Positions 34,021 through 41,964 of a DNA stretch of 51,063 bases are shown piece by piece (the stretch's first letter is position 1; the number at the start of each line of letters is the position of its first letter). The translations under genes were made by a program, and so were the position numbers. The notes under the pieces are model-generated. The model was not told the DNA's origin and made no database searches. It saw only the letters and a list, made by a program, of their open reading frames with translations. Where the stretch lies: assembly GCA_002393955.1 (NCBI GenBank), contig DGSK01000027.1, positions 1 through 51,063 of the forward strand, given 5' to 3'. The DNA comes from Lachnospiraceae bacterium UBA4364 (GTDB taxonomy: Bacteria; Bacillota; Clostridia; Lachnospirales; Lachnospiraceae).

Positions 34021-34953
34021 TTATTCTGCCTGCGTCATAGTATTAATGTCGTCCTTCTCTTTGATGCTGCCATATCCCGCAAAATATGCTGAAACCAGAC
34101 TCACATTTTCAAATGCCCTCAGGTTATCCTCCCTTCCCTCAAAATACAGAGACTGTATCTCTTCCGGTGGAAGAAAAATATTGATCCGGTATCCCAATCC
34201 GCAGAGCACACACCTGATCTCATCTGAGCGGAAACCGCCGCACATGACCTCACCCAATGATTCCGTGATCATTTCCAGTCTCTTAACTCTTTCCGGAAAA
34301 CCATGGCTCTTAAAAGGATAATCAAATACAACTTCATTATATGCTCCGGACAGACTCGCTATCTGTCCAAGGACCTCCTTAAGATTATCCAGTGAAAGAT
34401 AATATGTCACTCCAAGGATACTGAAAAAAGCAGGAACCTTGGGATCAAAGCCGGACTCAATAAGTCTTTCACGCATTTTTTCCTTTTCAAAGTCCACTGA
34501 TACAAAATGGACGTTAGGGCGCATCAGCCATCCTAACTTCCTGATCCTCTCAAGCTTGTATCTCTGCGTATCAGGGTGATCCACCTCAAATATCTCTATA
34601 TTGTCATTCGCATTCCTGAATGCAAAAGTATCTCCTCCAGCTCCGCAGATCACATACTGGATCTTATCCTTCCCTTCTGCAAATTCTGCCAGTCTGCTTT
34701 CACAGAAATGGATCCTTGAAAGCGGAATCGGTGCAAAATATTCATCGATCACTTTCTCCGTGTCTTCACGGCTTAAGCGCCCGTCACCGTTCAGACCTTC
34801 CTTTATCAGCTCATACATATTTTCATATTCTTCTTTACCCATCATGTCAAAAGCAAGATAGTCATCAAAGATAATGTCTCTTGTATGATATGTATGCCAC
34901 GCCCTTGCAAAAGAGCACAGTTTTGAGGTTATGCTTTCTCTTTCTTCAACCAT
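34021..34953 (-). CDS. class I SAM methyltransferase (TcmP/leucine carboxyl methyltransferase-like)
   Basis: This 310-residue protein has VICGAGGDTFAFRNAN near 90-104, the glycine-rich SAM loop in the form seen in the PPM/TcmP family, and FEVDHPDTQRYKLERI, where the Asp binds the SAM ribose. FSILGVTYYLS follows. The substrate is unknown. It sits in the mccB-mccA operon. In Bacillus the mcc genes also neighbour a methyltransferase gene (yrrT), although of another subfamily, so a role in SAM/homocysteine recycling is possible. Confidence 0.75.
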   Translation of the reverse strand: MVEERESITSKLCSFARAWHTYHTRDIIFDDYLAFDMMGKEEYENMYELIKEGLNGDGRLSREDTEKVIDEYFAPIPLSRIHFCESRLAEFAEGKDKIQYVICGAGGDTFAFRNANDNIEIFEVDHPDTQRYKLERIRKLGWLMRPNVHFVSVDFEKEKMRERLIESGFDPKVPAFFSILGVTYYLSLDNLKEVLGQIASLSGAYNEVVFDYPFKSHGFPERVKRLEMITESLGEVMCGGFRSDEIRCVLCGLGYRINIFLPPEEIQSLYFEGREDNLRAFENVSLVSAYFAGYGSIKEKDDINTMTQAE

Positions 34954-35045
34954 TTCTTTACCTTTCGGTATATATCCTTTTCATGTTTGCTGCGATGAAT
35001 TCTGTCCTAAAGGACCAGCTTATTCCCTCACAGTGATTACCAATA

Positions 35046-35963
35046 TCAATCATAAAGTCCCTTACTCAGATATCTGTCCCCTCTGTCGGGAAGAACCGCA
35101 ACTATGTTTCCATGGTCTATCTCGTCTGCCAGCCTTATCGCTGCAGAGAGCGCAGCACCTGATGATGAACCGGCAAGGATTCCTTCCTTTGCCGCAAGGA
35201 TTCTTGATGTTTCAAAGGCCTCTGTATCCGTTACCTTTATCACCTTGTCAATAAGCGTCACATCCATCGTATCCGCTATAAAATCATTTCCAATACCTTC
35301 TATATCATAGTCTGCATGCTCGCCGCCACCGATGATCGAACCGTAGGGATCCGCAAGTACACCCTTTATACTTTCATCCTTTTCCTTAAGATACTTCACT
35401 ATTCCGCTAAATGTGCCGCCGCTGCCTGCACCTGCCACGAGATAGTCTATCTGTCCGTCAAGCTGCCTGTATATCTCCGGTCCCGTAGTCTCATAGTGGG
35501 CCTTAGGATTTGCCGGATTATGAAACTGCCCTAGTGATATCGAGCCGGGGATTTCTTTAAGTATCTCCTGAGCCCTTCTCTCTGCGCCAAGCATTCCCTC
35601 TTCTCTGGAGGTATGTATGATCTCCGCACCAAGGGCTTTCATTATCTTCTGCTTCTCGATGGAAAACTTTTCCGGAACAGTAAATATTACCCTGTATCCC
35701 CGGTTTAACGCAGCTATCGCTATGCCTATTCCGGTATTGCCGGCAGTGGCCTCCACAATAGTTCCACCCGGTTTTATCAGTCCCCTTTTTTCAGCATCGT
35801 CGAGCATATACATTCCCACACGATCCTTCACACTTCCTGCAGGATTCATAAGCTCAAGCTTTGCATACAGATTCACTTCCTTTTTTATCCCCAGGTGATT
35901 CAGCTTAAGTACCGGGGTAGAACCTATCATTTCATGAACACTCATATATACATCCATGATCAT
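35046..35963 (-). CDS. mccA: O-acetylserine-dependent cystathionine beta-synthase/cysteine synthase
   Basis: This 305-residue fold-type II PLP enzyme has NPAGSVKDR with the PLP Lys (near 46), EATAGNTGIGIA instead of the classic cysteine synthase TSGNTG, GAGSGGTFSG for the phosphate, and AGSSSGAA near the end. The TAGNT form is typical of MccA (YrhA), which joins O-acetylserine and homocysteine. Its start overlaps the stop of the mccB-like gene by ATGA, and GGAGG lies just upstream. Together the two genes would turn methionine-derived homocysteine into cysteine. Confidence 0.82.
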   Translation of the reverse strand: MIMDVYMSVHEMIGSTPVLKLNHLGIKKEVNLYAKLELMNPAGSVKDRVGMYMLDDAEKRGLIKPGGTIVEATAGNTGIGIAIAALNRGYRVIFTVPEKFSIEKQKIMKALGAEIIHTSREEGMLGAERRAQEILKEIPGSISLGQFHNPANPKAHYETTGPEIYRQLDGQIDYLVAGAGSGGTFSGIVKYLKEKDESIKGVLADPYGSIIGGGEHADYDIEGIGNDFIADTMDVTLIDKVIKVTDTEAFETSRILAAKEGILAGSSSGAALSAAIRLADEIDHGNIVAVLPDRGDRYLSKGLYD

Positions 35964-37120
35964 TTCACCTCCTTTGCAGATGCTTCTATCGCCTGCTTAA
36001 GATCCTCTATCAGATCGTCAGCATCCTCTATTCCTACAGAAAAACGTATAAGCTCATCAACTATCCCGACTTTCTTTCTGATATCCGCAGGTATAGCAGC
36101 ATGTGTCATGCTTGCAGGGTGGCAGACAAGCGACTCCACACCGCCAAGGCTTTCCGCAAGGGTTATCAGCTTAAGTGATTTGAAAAATTTACGATAATCA
36201 TACTTTTCATCCAGTACAAACGAGATCATTGCACCGGCTCCATCTGCCTGCTTTTTCTGAACCTCATATCCGGGATCCGACTTAAGTCCCGGATAATATA
36301 CCTTACTTACATATCCGCTCTGTTCAAGCCACTCTGCGATCTTACCTGCATTTGCAACATGCCTGTCCATCCTGACGCCCAGAGTCTTTATTCCACGTAT
36401 CACAAGGAAACTGTCCCAGGGTGCGAGCACTCCGCCTATGGCATTCTGAAGATAATAAAGCCTGTCCGCAAGTTCCTTATCCTTAACAACCGCAAGACCT
36501 GATACCGTATCACTGTGTCCGCCAAGATATTTTGTACCGCTGTGTATAACTATATCCGCACCGAGTGTAAGAGGTCTCTGCAGATAGGGTGTCAGAAATG
36601 TATTGTCTACTATTAAGAGCTTATTGTATTTATGAGCGACCTCCGCAACAGCAGCAATATCCGTGACAGTAAGCAGAGGATTCGCCGGGCTTTCAACATA
36701 TACAGCTTTTACGCTGTCATCGATCGCCTTCTCTATAAGCGAAACATCCGAAGTATTCACTATCTCATATGTGATGCCGAAATTCTTAAACACATTATCA
36801 AGTATTCTGAACGTGCCACCGTAAATATTATCTGAAACGATCAGCTTATCGCCTGACTTAAATAATGAAAGTACCGTGTTGATGGCTGCCAGTCCTGATG
36901 CAAATGCAAATCCGTACTCCCCCTGCTCCAGGTCTGCGATCAGTTTTTCCAGAGCATCCCGTGTAGGATTTCCTGTCCTGGAATACTCCCAGCCCCTTGT
37001 TTCTCCCAGACCATCCTGCTTATATGTGGATGTCTGGTATATGGGAACATTTACCGCACCTGTGGTTTCATCTCCGTCCCTGCCTCCGTGTATCAGTACC
37101 GAATCAATCTTTAAGCTCAT
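35960..37120 (-). CDS. mccB: cystathionine gamma-lyase/synthase type PLP enzyme
   Basis: This 386-residue Cys/Met metabolism PLP enzyme has YSRTGNPTRDALE, FASGLAAI, DNTFLTPYLQRP and IHSGTKYLGGHSD with the PLP Lys (near 202). Pairing with mccA points to MccB, the cystathionine gamma-lyase of reverse transsulfuration. It is the first gene of the operon and lies directly behind the Cys-codon leader and attenuator at 37155-37337. CGGAGG lies before the ATG. Confidence 0.82.
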   Translation of the reverse strand: MSLKIDSVLIHGGRDGDETTGAVNVPIYQTSTYKQDGLGETRGWEYSRTGNPTRDALEKLIADLEQGEYGFAFASGLAAINTVLSLFKSGDKLIVSDNIYGGTFRILDNVFKNFGITYEIVNTSDVSLIEKAIDDSVKAVYVESPANPLLTVTDIAAVAEVAHKYNKLLIVDNTFLTPYLQRPLTLGADIVIHSGTKYLGGHSDTVSGLAVVKDKELADRLYYLQNAIGGVLAPWDSFLVIRGIKTLGVRMDRHVANAGKIAEWLEQSGYVSKVYYPGLKSDPGYEVQKKQADGAGAMISFVLDEKYDYRKFFKSLKLITLAESLGGVESLVCHPASMTHAAIPADIRKKVGIVDELIRFSVGIEDADDLIEDLKQAIEASAKEVK

Positions 37121-37154
37121 TTTCTTTTCCTCCGTTTAATTAATAATAATCTAT

Positions 37155-37184
37155 AAAAAAACCCGGGATATATACTCCCGGGCT
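37155..37184 (-). terminator. attenuator terminator before mccB
   Basis: On the minus strand CCCGGGA (37182-37176) and TCCCGGG (37168-37162) form a strong stem, extended by A-T pairs, followed by seven Ts (37161-37155). It lies between the leader ORF and mccB. Its 5' arm AGCCCGG (37184-37178) is exactly complementary to CCGGGCT in the leader ORF (37278-37272), so it can be unwound by an antiterminator. Confidence 0.9.
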
Positions 37185-37211
37185 TCTGGCATAAGTTACA
37201 ATGTTCTTGCA

Positions 37212-37337
37212 TTAACATCGCTCTCTATCAGGAATCAAGGAAATACTCTCCCACATCCCGACCGCCGATCCAGCCCGGAATATGTTACTGCAACAACACT
37301 GTGTGTTATTCATTTTTGTCATCAATACTTTAGTCAT
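37212..37337 (-). CDS. 41-residue Cys leader peptide (attenuation) of the mcc operon
   Basis: This small ORF starts with ATG at 37337 (AGGAAAAGGAA just upstream) and ends with TAA at 37212-37214. Codons 14-16 are TGT TGT TGC, three Cys in a row (37298-37290), and the last sense codon is also Cys. Exactly 11 nt after the Cys run begins CCGGGCT, which can pair with the 5' arm of the downstream terminator. A ribosome stalled on the Cys codons would leave that segment free, favour the antiterminator, and let mccB be transcribed. Ample Cys-tRNA would let it move on and the terminator form. The paired leader at 40710 has the same length and layout. Confidence 0.85.
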   Translation of the reverse strand: MTKVLMTKMNNTQCCCSNIFRAGSAVGMWESISLIPDRERC

Positions 37338-37372
37338 TTCCTTTTCCTGCTTTTATAAAATTTATCTGACAT

Positions 37373-37386
37373 TGGTAATATTACCA
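37373..37386. promoter_or_regulatory. 14-bp palindrome in the mcc promoter region
   Basis: TGGTAATATTACCA is perfectly palindromic and lies between the LysR-type box and the leader ORF. It may overlap a -10 (TAATAT on the minus strand, 37382-37377), so it could be a second operator. No -35 is convincing, as expected for an activated promoter. Confidence 0.4.
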
Positions 37387-37417
37387 TCCGCAGGCATTTT
37401 CGAAAAATCGTTACTTC

Positions 37418-37447
37418 TTATCGCCTGTGATAATTTTTACTTATAAC
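37418..37447 (-). promoter_or_regulatory. LysR-type operator of the mcc operon
   Basis: On the minus strand: GTTATAA, 7 bases, TTATCACA, 3 bases, GATAA. The same pattern and spacing occurs at 38157 and 40939. The inner part TTATC-N6-GATAA is an inverted repeat of the LysR-box kind. It lies about 60 bases before the probable start of the leader transcript. Confidence 0.75.
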
Positions 37448-37480
37448 CTATCAAAACTTTCCACACCGTGAAAGAGGCTG

Positions 37481-38110
37481 TCACGCTATTCTCATTTCTA
37501 CGAGCTTTTCATAGACTGCCTTTGCAAAGCTTGCATGACCTTTCTCATTCATATGCTCATTATCCAGATCATCTGCATAAGCATGATCCGAAGCAGCGAG
37601 AAACGCAGTGCCTTTAGCTTCTGCTATACGAACATATATCGCCTTCAGCTCTTTGCTTACCTCAACCGATCTCGGTCCGAATTCCGGATCCTTATCCGGC
37701 CACCACACATCATTCCCCAAAAATATCGGTGATACCAGAAGAATCTTTTCTGCGGGAACATATTTCTTTAATTCATCAATGCAAAGTTCCATTCCCTTGC
37801 CTATGGTATGTGCGGATGCGCCGTAAACGCTTTTGCAGTCATTGGTTCCAAGCATTATGATCACGGCATCTACCGGATACTGGCTTTCAAGTATGACCGG
37901 AAGCATTGACAGACCTTTTCTCCCCGGTCTCAGTTCATCCTCAAAAACCGTCGTCCTTCCACAGAGTCCCTCTTCCACCACACGGGCATCTTTTAATAAG
38001 CCCTGCAGCACACCTGTCCATCTGACATCTTCAGGATATCTCTCGTGAGGCTCAGACTTAGGTACCAGCCCCCATGTATTCGAATCTCCAAATGCAACTA
38101 TTGTTTTCAT
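37481..38110 (-). CDS. SGNH/GDSL hydrolase (arylesterase-like)
   Basis: This 209-residue protein has all SGNH blocks: FGDSNTWG with the catalytic Ser near residue 9, LCGRT, MLGTNDC, and a C-terminal DLDNEHMNEKGH with the catalytic Asp/His. No signal peptide is present, so it is cytoplasmic. Relatives remove acyl or acetyl groups. Its promoter carries the same operator as the two cysteine operons, so it belongs to the same regulon. Removing surplus O-acetyl groups (for example from O-acetylserine-type molecules) is a speculative fit. Confidence 0.82.
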   Translation of the reverse strand: MKTIVAFGDSNTWGLVPKSEPHERYPEDVRWTGVLQGLLKDARVVEEGLCGRTTVFEDELRPGRKGLSMLPVILESQYPVDAVIIMLGTNDCKSVYGASAHTIGKGMELCIDELKKYVPAEKILLVSPIFLGNDVWWPDKDPEFGPRSVEVSKELKAIYVRIAEAKGTAFLAASDHAYADDLDNEHMNEKGHASFAKAVYEKLVEMRIA

Positions 38111-38156
38111 GTTATAAGCATATCACCCGACATATAAGTTGGATATTCTCTATATC

Positions 38157-38186
38157 TTATCTTCTGTGATAAATTATGATTATCAC
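38157..38186 (-). promoter_or_regulatory. LysR-type operator upstream of the SGNH hydrolase gene
   Basis: On the minus strand: GTGATAA, 7 bases, TTATCACA, 3 bases, GATAA. It lies about 47 bases before the ATG at 38110. No clear -35/-10 pair is seen; TATAGA or TTATAA downstream could be the -10. Confidence 0.7.
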
Positions 38187-38221
38187 GACCCGATGATATT
38201 CCTCTAACTCCTTTTATTTCA

Positions 38222-38254
38222 CAAAAAAAGCCCGGGGAAATCTTTCCCCGGGCT
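38222..38254 (-). terminator. terminator of the OAH sulfhydrylase-cysK unit
   Basis: A 12-bp perfect stem (38229-38240 with 38243-38254, AGCCCGGGGAAA/TTTCCCCGGGCT) is followed by TTTTTTTGT on the minus strand, about 14 bases after the cysK stop. Confidence 0.92.
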
Positions 38255-38267
38255 CTGATAGTTCATA

Positions 38268-39200
38268 TCATTCTGTAAATAACGGTGTTGAATAATATCT
38301 GTCTCCACTATCAGGAAGCAATGCAACTATCGTCTTTCCTTTGTTTTCAGGCCTCTTAGCTAACTGGATAGCTCCGAAAAGAGCAGCACCTGAAGATATT
38401 CCCACAGAAATACCTTCCCTCCTTGCAAGAAGCTTGGCAGTATCAAACGCATCCTGATTGGCAGCCTTGAAGACTTCATCATAAACTTTTGTATTAAGCA
38501 CATCCGGCACGAAGCCTGCGCCTATTCCCTGGATCTTATGAGCACCTGCCCTTCCCTCAGAAAGCACAGGTGAATCCTCCGGCTCCAGTGCAACTACTTT
38601 AATACCAGGATTCTGCGATTTAAGATATTCACCGGTTCCCGTTACTGTTCCGCCTGTACCTACGCCTGCGATGAAGATATCGACCTTACCGTCTGTATCG
38701 TTCCAGATCTCCGGTCCGGTAGTTGCTCTGTGAACCGCAGGATTTGCAGGATTTACGAACTGCCCGGGTATGAAGCTGTCCGGGATTTCCATAGAAAGCT
38801 CCTCAGCCTTTGCAATAGCGCCCTTCATTCCCTTTGAGCCCTCTGTGAGGACAATCTCTGCACCGTAGGCTTTAAGGATATTACGGCGTTCAACACTCAT
38901 GGTTTCAGGCATGGTAAGGATGATACGGTATCCCTTTGATGCAGCTATAGCCGCAAGTCCTATACCGGTATTTCCGGATGTGGGCTCGATGATGACTGAA
39001 CCTTCCTTTAAGAGTCCCTTCTCCTCAGCATCTTCGATCATGGATTTTGCGATACGATCCTTAACACTTCCTGCGGGATTGAAATATTCGAGCTTAACTA
39101 AGATTGTCGCTTCAAGCCCAAGCTCCTTCTCAATATTAACCACCTCAACCAGCGGGGTGTTCCCTATCAGGCCTAATGTTCCCTTGTAAATCTTAGACAT
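38268..39200 (-). CDS. cysK: cysteine synthase (O-acetylserine sulfhydrylase)
   Basis: This 310-residue fold-type II PLP enzyme has NPAGSVKDRIAKSMI with the PLP Lys near 45, EPTSGNTGIGLA, GVGTGGTVTGTGEYL and GISSGAAL. The TSGNTG loop marks a true CysK, unlike the mccA-type gene at 35046. It makes cysteine from O-acetylserine and sulfide. The ATG at 39200 is chosen because AAGGAGG lies upstream and the protein starts as the family does; the longer frame to 39254 is unlikely. It follows the OAH sulfhydrylase gene and shares its leader. Confidence 0.92.
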   Translation of the reverse strand: MSKIYKGTLGLIGNTPLVEVVNIEKELGLEATILVKLEYFNPAGSVKDRIAKSMIEDAEEKGLLKEGSVIIEPTSGNTGIGLAAIAASKGYRIILTMPETMSVERRNILKAYGAEIVLTEGSKGMKGAIAKAEELSMEIPDSFIPGQFVNPANPAVHRATTGPEIWNDTDGKVDIFIAGVGTGGTVTGTGEYLKSQNPGIKVVALEPEDSPVLSEGRAGAHKIQGIGAGFVPDVLNTKVYDEVFKAANQDAFDTAKLLARREGISVGISSGAALFGAIQLAKRPENKGKTIVALLPDSGDRYYSTPLFTE

Positions 39201-39326
39201 AGTTGATACCTTCCTCCTTTTTTTCATAGCTAACTGTCCTGATGTCTGTAACACCCGGACAGTTATACTTTTGATTCTTCATTCTGTTATGCAGCCCTTT
39301 CAGGCTATTCTATCCGGCTTTCCGGA

Positions 39327-40607
39327 TCAGATTGCTGCAAATCCCTTCTCAAGGTCGGCAATGATGTCGTCAATGTGTTCTGTACCTATTGAAAGTCTTA
39401 TGGTGCTCTGTTTGATACCCTGATCCAGCAGTTCTTCCTCAGAAAGCTGTGAGTGTGTAGTAGTAGCAGGATGGATAACAAGGCTCTTCACATCAGCAAC
39501 ATTTGCAAGCAGTGAGAAGATCTCCAGGCTGTCGATAAACTTCCATGCTTCTTCCTGTCCGCCCTTTATGTCGAAAGTGAATATCGATGCACCGCCGTTG
39601 GGGAAGTATCTCTCATACAGTGCGTGATCCGGGTGGTCAGCAAGCGAAGGATGGTTTACCTTTGCAACCTTAGGATTCTTTGAAAGATATTCTACCACTT
39701 TTTTGGTATTTTCTGCATGCCTTTCCAGTCTCAGAGACAGAGTCTCAATACCCTGCAAGAGGAGGAATGCATTGAAGGGTGAAAGAGTTGCTCCTGTGTC
39801 TCTGAGAAGAATAGCTCTTATATATGTAACAAATGCTGCCGGGCCGACTACATCATAGAAGGATACTCCATGGTAGCTGGGATTTGGATCTGCGATGCCC
39901 TTGTACTTTCCGCTTTCCTTCCAGTTAAACTTGCCTGCCTCTACGATAACACCGCCTAGTGTGGTTCCGTGTCCGCCAAGGAACTTTGTTGCGGAATGAA
40001 CCACGATATCAGCACCATGCTCGATAGGCCTGATAAGGTAAGGTGTTCCGAAGGTGTTGTCTACCACAAGAGGAAGTCCATGCTTGTGTGCTATCTCAGC
40101 TATTGCATCGATATCAGGAATATCACTGTTGGGATTTCCAAGTGTCTCCAGGTAGATTGCCCTTGTATTTTCCTTAATTGCGCCTTCAACCTCCTGAAGA
40201 TTATGTGCATCTACAAATGTTGTCTCTATATTGTACTGAGGAAGCGTATGCTCAAGAAGATTGAAGCTTCCGCCGTAGATTGTCTTCTGTGCTACGATAT
40301 GTCCGCCGTTAGCCGCAAGTGCTTCTATCGTGTATGAGATGGCAGCCGCTCCGGATGCTACAGCAAGCGCTGCGCTTCCGCCTTCCAGAGCCGCAACTCT
40401 CTTTTCAAGAACATCCTGCGTGCTGTTGGTAAGTCTTCCGTATATGTTTCCCGCATCTGCAAGACCGAATCTGTCTGCCGCATGCTTGCTGTTGTGGAAT
40501 ACATATGATGTAGTCTGATAAATGGGAACTGCCCTCGAATCTGTAGTGGGATCTGCCTGTTCCTGACCAACGTGTAACTGTAATGTTTCAAATCTGTAAT
40601 CGCTCAT
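39327..40607 (-). CDS. O-acetylhomoserine sulfhydrylase
   Basis: This 426-residue Cys/Met metabolism PLP enzyme has LHVGQEQADPTTDSRAVPIYQTTSYVF at the start, YGRLTNSTQDVLE, ALAVASGAAAI, DNTFGTPYL, VHSATKFLGGHGT with the PLP Lys, and a long insertion typical of the OAH sulfhydrylase branch (YKGIADPNPSYHG). It makes homocysteine from O-acetylhomoserine and sulfide. AAGGAG lies 9 bases before the ATG at 40607. It is first in its operon, behind a Cys-codon leader and attenuator. Confidence 0.9.
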   Translation of the reverse strand: MSDYRFETLQLHVGQEQADPTTDSRAVPIYQTTSYVFHNSKHAADRFGLADAGNIYGRLTNSTQDVLEKRVAALEGGSAALAVASGAAAISYTIEALAANGGHIVAQKTIYGGSFNLLEHTLPQYNIETTFVDAHNLQEVEGAIKENTRAIYLETLGNPNSDIPDIDAIAEIAHKHGLPLVVDNTFGTPYLIRPIEHGADIVVHSATKFLGGHGTTLGGVIVEAGKFNWKESGKYKGIADPNPSYHGVSFYDVVGPAAFVTYIRAILLRDTGATLSPFNAFLLLQGIETLSLRLERHAENTKKVVEYLSKNPKVAKVNHPSLADHPDHALYERYFPNGGASIFTFDIKGGQEEAWKFIDSLEIFSLLANVADVKSLVIHPATTTHSQLSEEELLDQGIKQSTIRLSIGTEHIDDIIADLEKGFAAI

Positions 40608-40651
40608 TTTTTTATTCTCCTTATCTCTTCTGAATTGTTTAATCTTCCGAT

Positions 40652-40685
40652 AAAAAAACCGGGGCTTCATTTAGCTCCCGGGCGG
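40652..40685 (-). terminator. attenuator terminator before the OAH sulfhydrylase gene
   Basis: On the minus strand CCGGG-A-GCT (40682-40673, A bulged) pairs with AGCCCCGG (40666-40659), followed by seven Ts (40658-40652). The 5' arm extended to 40685 (CCGCCCGGGAG, 40685-40675) is complementary over 11 bases, with one G-U pair, to CTCCCGGGTGG inside the leader ORF (40776-40766), giving an alternative antiterminator. Confidence 0.9.
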
Positions 40686-40709
40686 CTGGCACACTTCATG
40701 ATACCTGTT

Positions 40710-40835
40710 TCAACATCGTATCTTCTCCGGATATGCGGATCCACCGCTCATCCGGGCCATCTCATCCACCCGGGAGTTAAACATTCGACAACACATACAA
40801 GCCATCCACTTAGTAACTATTGTATTTGTCATCAT
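40710..40835 (-). CDS. 41-residue Cys/Met leader peptide (attenuation) of the OAH sulfhydrylase operon
   Basis: This small ORF has AAAGGAGG 5 bases before the ATG at 40835 and ends with TGA at 40710. Residues 11-18 read Met-Ala-Cys-Met-Cys-Cys-Arg-Met, with Cys codons at 40799-40797, 40793-40791 and 40790-40788. The last sense codon is Cys, as in the leader at 37212, and both are 41 residues. The antiterminator arm CTCCCGGGTGG starts 11 nt after the last clustered Cys codon, the same distance as in the other leader. It should couple read-through to Cys (perhaps also Met) shortage. Confidence 0.85.
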   Translation of the reverse strand: MMTNTIVTKWMACMCCRMFNSRVDEMARMSGGSAYPEKIRC

Positions 40836-40938
40836 CCGCACCTCCTTTCCTGTAATCACCCTCTGTTTATGATCGGGTGTCTCTTTCGTTCTGGGATTAT
40901 CTTAACAAGTGAAAACAGATTTGAAAATTATTGAGAAT

Positions 40939-40968
40939 TTATCGTGTGTGATAAGCAGAAGTTATCAC
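40939..40968 (-). promoter_or_regulatory. LysR-type operator of the OAH sulfhydrylase operon
   Basis: On the minus strand: GTGATAA, 7 bases, TTATCACA, 3 bases, GATAA, matching the sites at 37418 and 38157 in sequence and spacing. A possible -10 (TAAGAT or GATAAT) lies about 45 bases downstream, near 40895-40900. The remainder of 40836-41058 holds no gene. Confidence 0.75.
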
Positions 40969-41058
40969 AATTCATTTCTGCAGTACTCCCCACCGTATAT
41001 GCGAGTCGTCGTTCTGCTTTCCACAGACTGTAAGTGGGAAATTTTCATTACACAATAA

Positions 41059-41964
41059 TTATAATTCTTTATATTTCGTCAGCTCTTCCACATACGCCTG
41101 TCCATATACGGAAAGCTGGCTTCCTTTTCTGATTATATATCCGATAATGAGCGGATCTTCTTCCTTAAGCTTAATGGAAACCATTCCCTGAAGTATGGCA
41201 TTATCATTTGCAAGCATCCCCGAGCCAATGGAATATCCGTGGAGCTCAGCTATTATCTCCATAGTGGTAGCACGGTCGTCAGACTTTATCATCTTCTGGA
41301 AATCATAATCCGCCATAGCCTCTTCCGTCAGATAGAAATTGCTGTCGTCTGTCTGGTCAAAGGATACGCAGGGATAATCTTTTAATTCCTCTATCGAAAT
41401 ACTTTTTCTTTTGGCAAATTTATGATCCTTCCATACATATGCATAAGTCTCCCTCTGCATAAGCGGCGTAAACTCAAGCTGGTATTCCCTGAAAAGCTTT
41501 TTTATGACCCTCTCACTGGCACCTGAAAAAGAAATGATCCCCACTTCACTTTTCATAGTCCTGACATCTTCCAGCACATCCCTGGTCTTTGTTTCGTGTA
41601 CGGAGAAAACATACCTTTCCGGGTCAGACGCCTTTATCACATCAGTAAAAGCTTTTATGGCAAAATTATAGTGCTGCGTGGATACTGAAAATCTCTCCTT
41701 GTCACTATCCTTTGACAGGTATCTATCCTCAAGTATCTCATACTGTCCCACAGCCTTTTTGGCATAGCTTACAAACTCCCTGCCCTCATCGGTAAGTGAT
41801 ATACCCTTATTGGTCCTTTCGAATATGAGTATTCCCAGCTCATCCTCCAGCTCACTGACACTTGCGGAAAGCGCAGGCTGGGATACAAAGAGCTTCGTTG
41901 CCGCCTCCCTCATTGATGAAGATGATGCTATTTCCAGTACATATTTTATCTGTGTGATATTCAT
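41059..41964 (-). CDS. LysR family regulator, likely of cysteine/methionine genes
   Basis: This 301-residue protein has an N-terminal winged HTH (QIKYVLEIASSSSMREAATKLFVSQPALSASVSELEDELG) and an effector domain with STQHYNFAIKAFTDVIK, shared with the regulator at 33077. It lies just upstream of the operator at 40939 and reads in the same direction as the operon it may control. It is a good candidate for the protein binding the three shared operators. The effector is unknown. Confidence 0.87.
   Translation of the reverse strand: MNITQIKYVLEIASSSSMREAATKLFVSQPALSASVSELEDELGILIFERTNKGISLTDEGREFVSYAKKAVGQYEILEDRYLSKDSDKERFSVSTQHYNFAIKAFTDVIKASDPERYVFSVHETKTRDVLEDVRTMKSEVGIISFSGASERVIKKLFREYQLEFTPLMQRETYAYVWKDHKFAKRKSISIEELKDYPCVSFDQTDDSNFYLTEEAMADYDFQKMIKSDDRATTMEIIAELHGYSIGSGMLANDNAILQGMVSIKLKEEDPLIIGYIIRKGSQLSVYGQAYVEELTKYKEL

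Noticed and set aside
37121..37480. SAM riboswitch or T-box ahead of mccB
   Set aside because: No S-box core and no GGTGGNACCGCG motif; the leader ORF with Cys codons and the complementary terminator arm explain the region better.
40608..41058. SAM riboswitch ahead of the OAH sulfhydrylase gene
   Set aside because: No conserved S-box elements; the same attenuator layout as before mccB is present.
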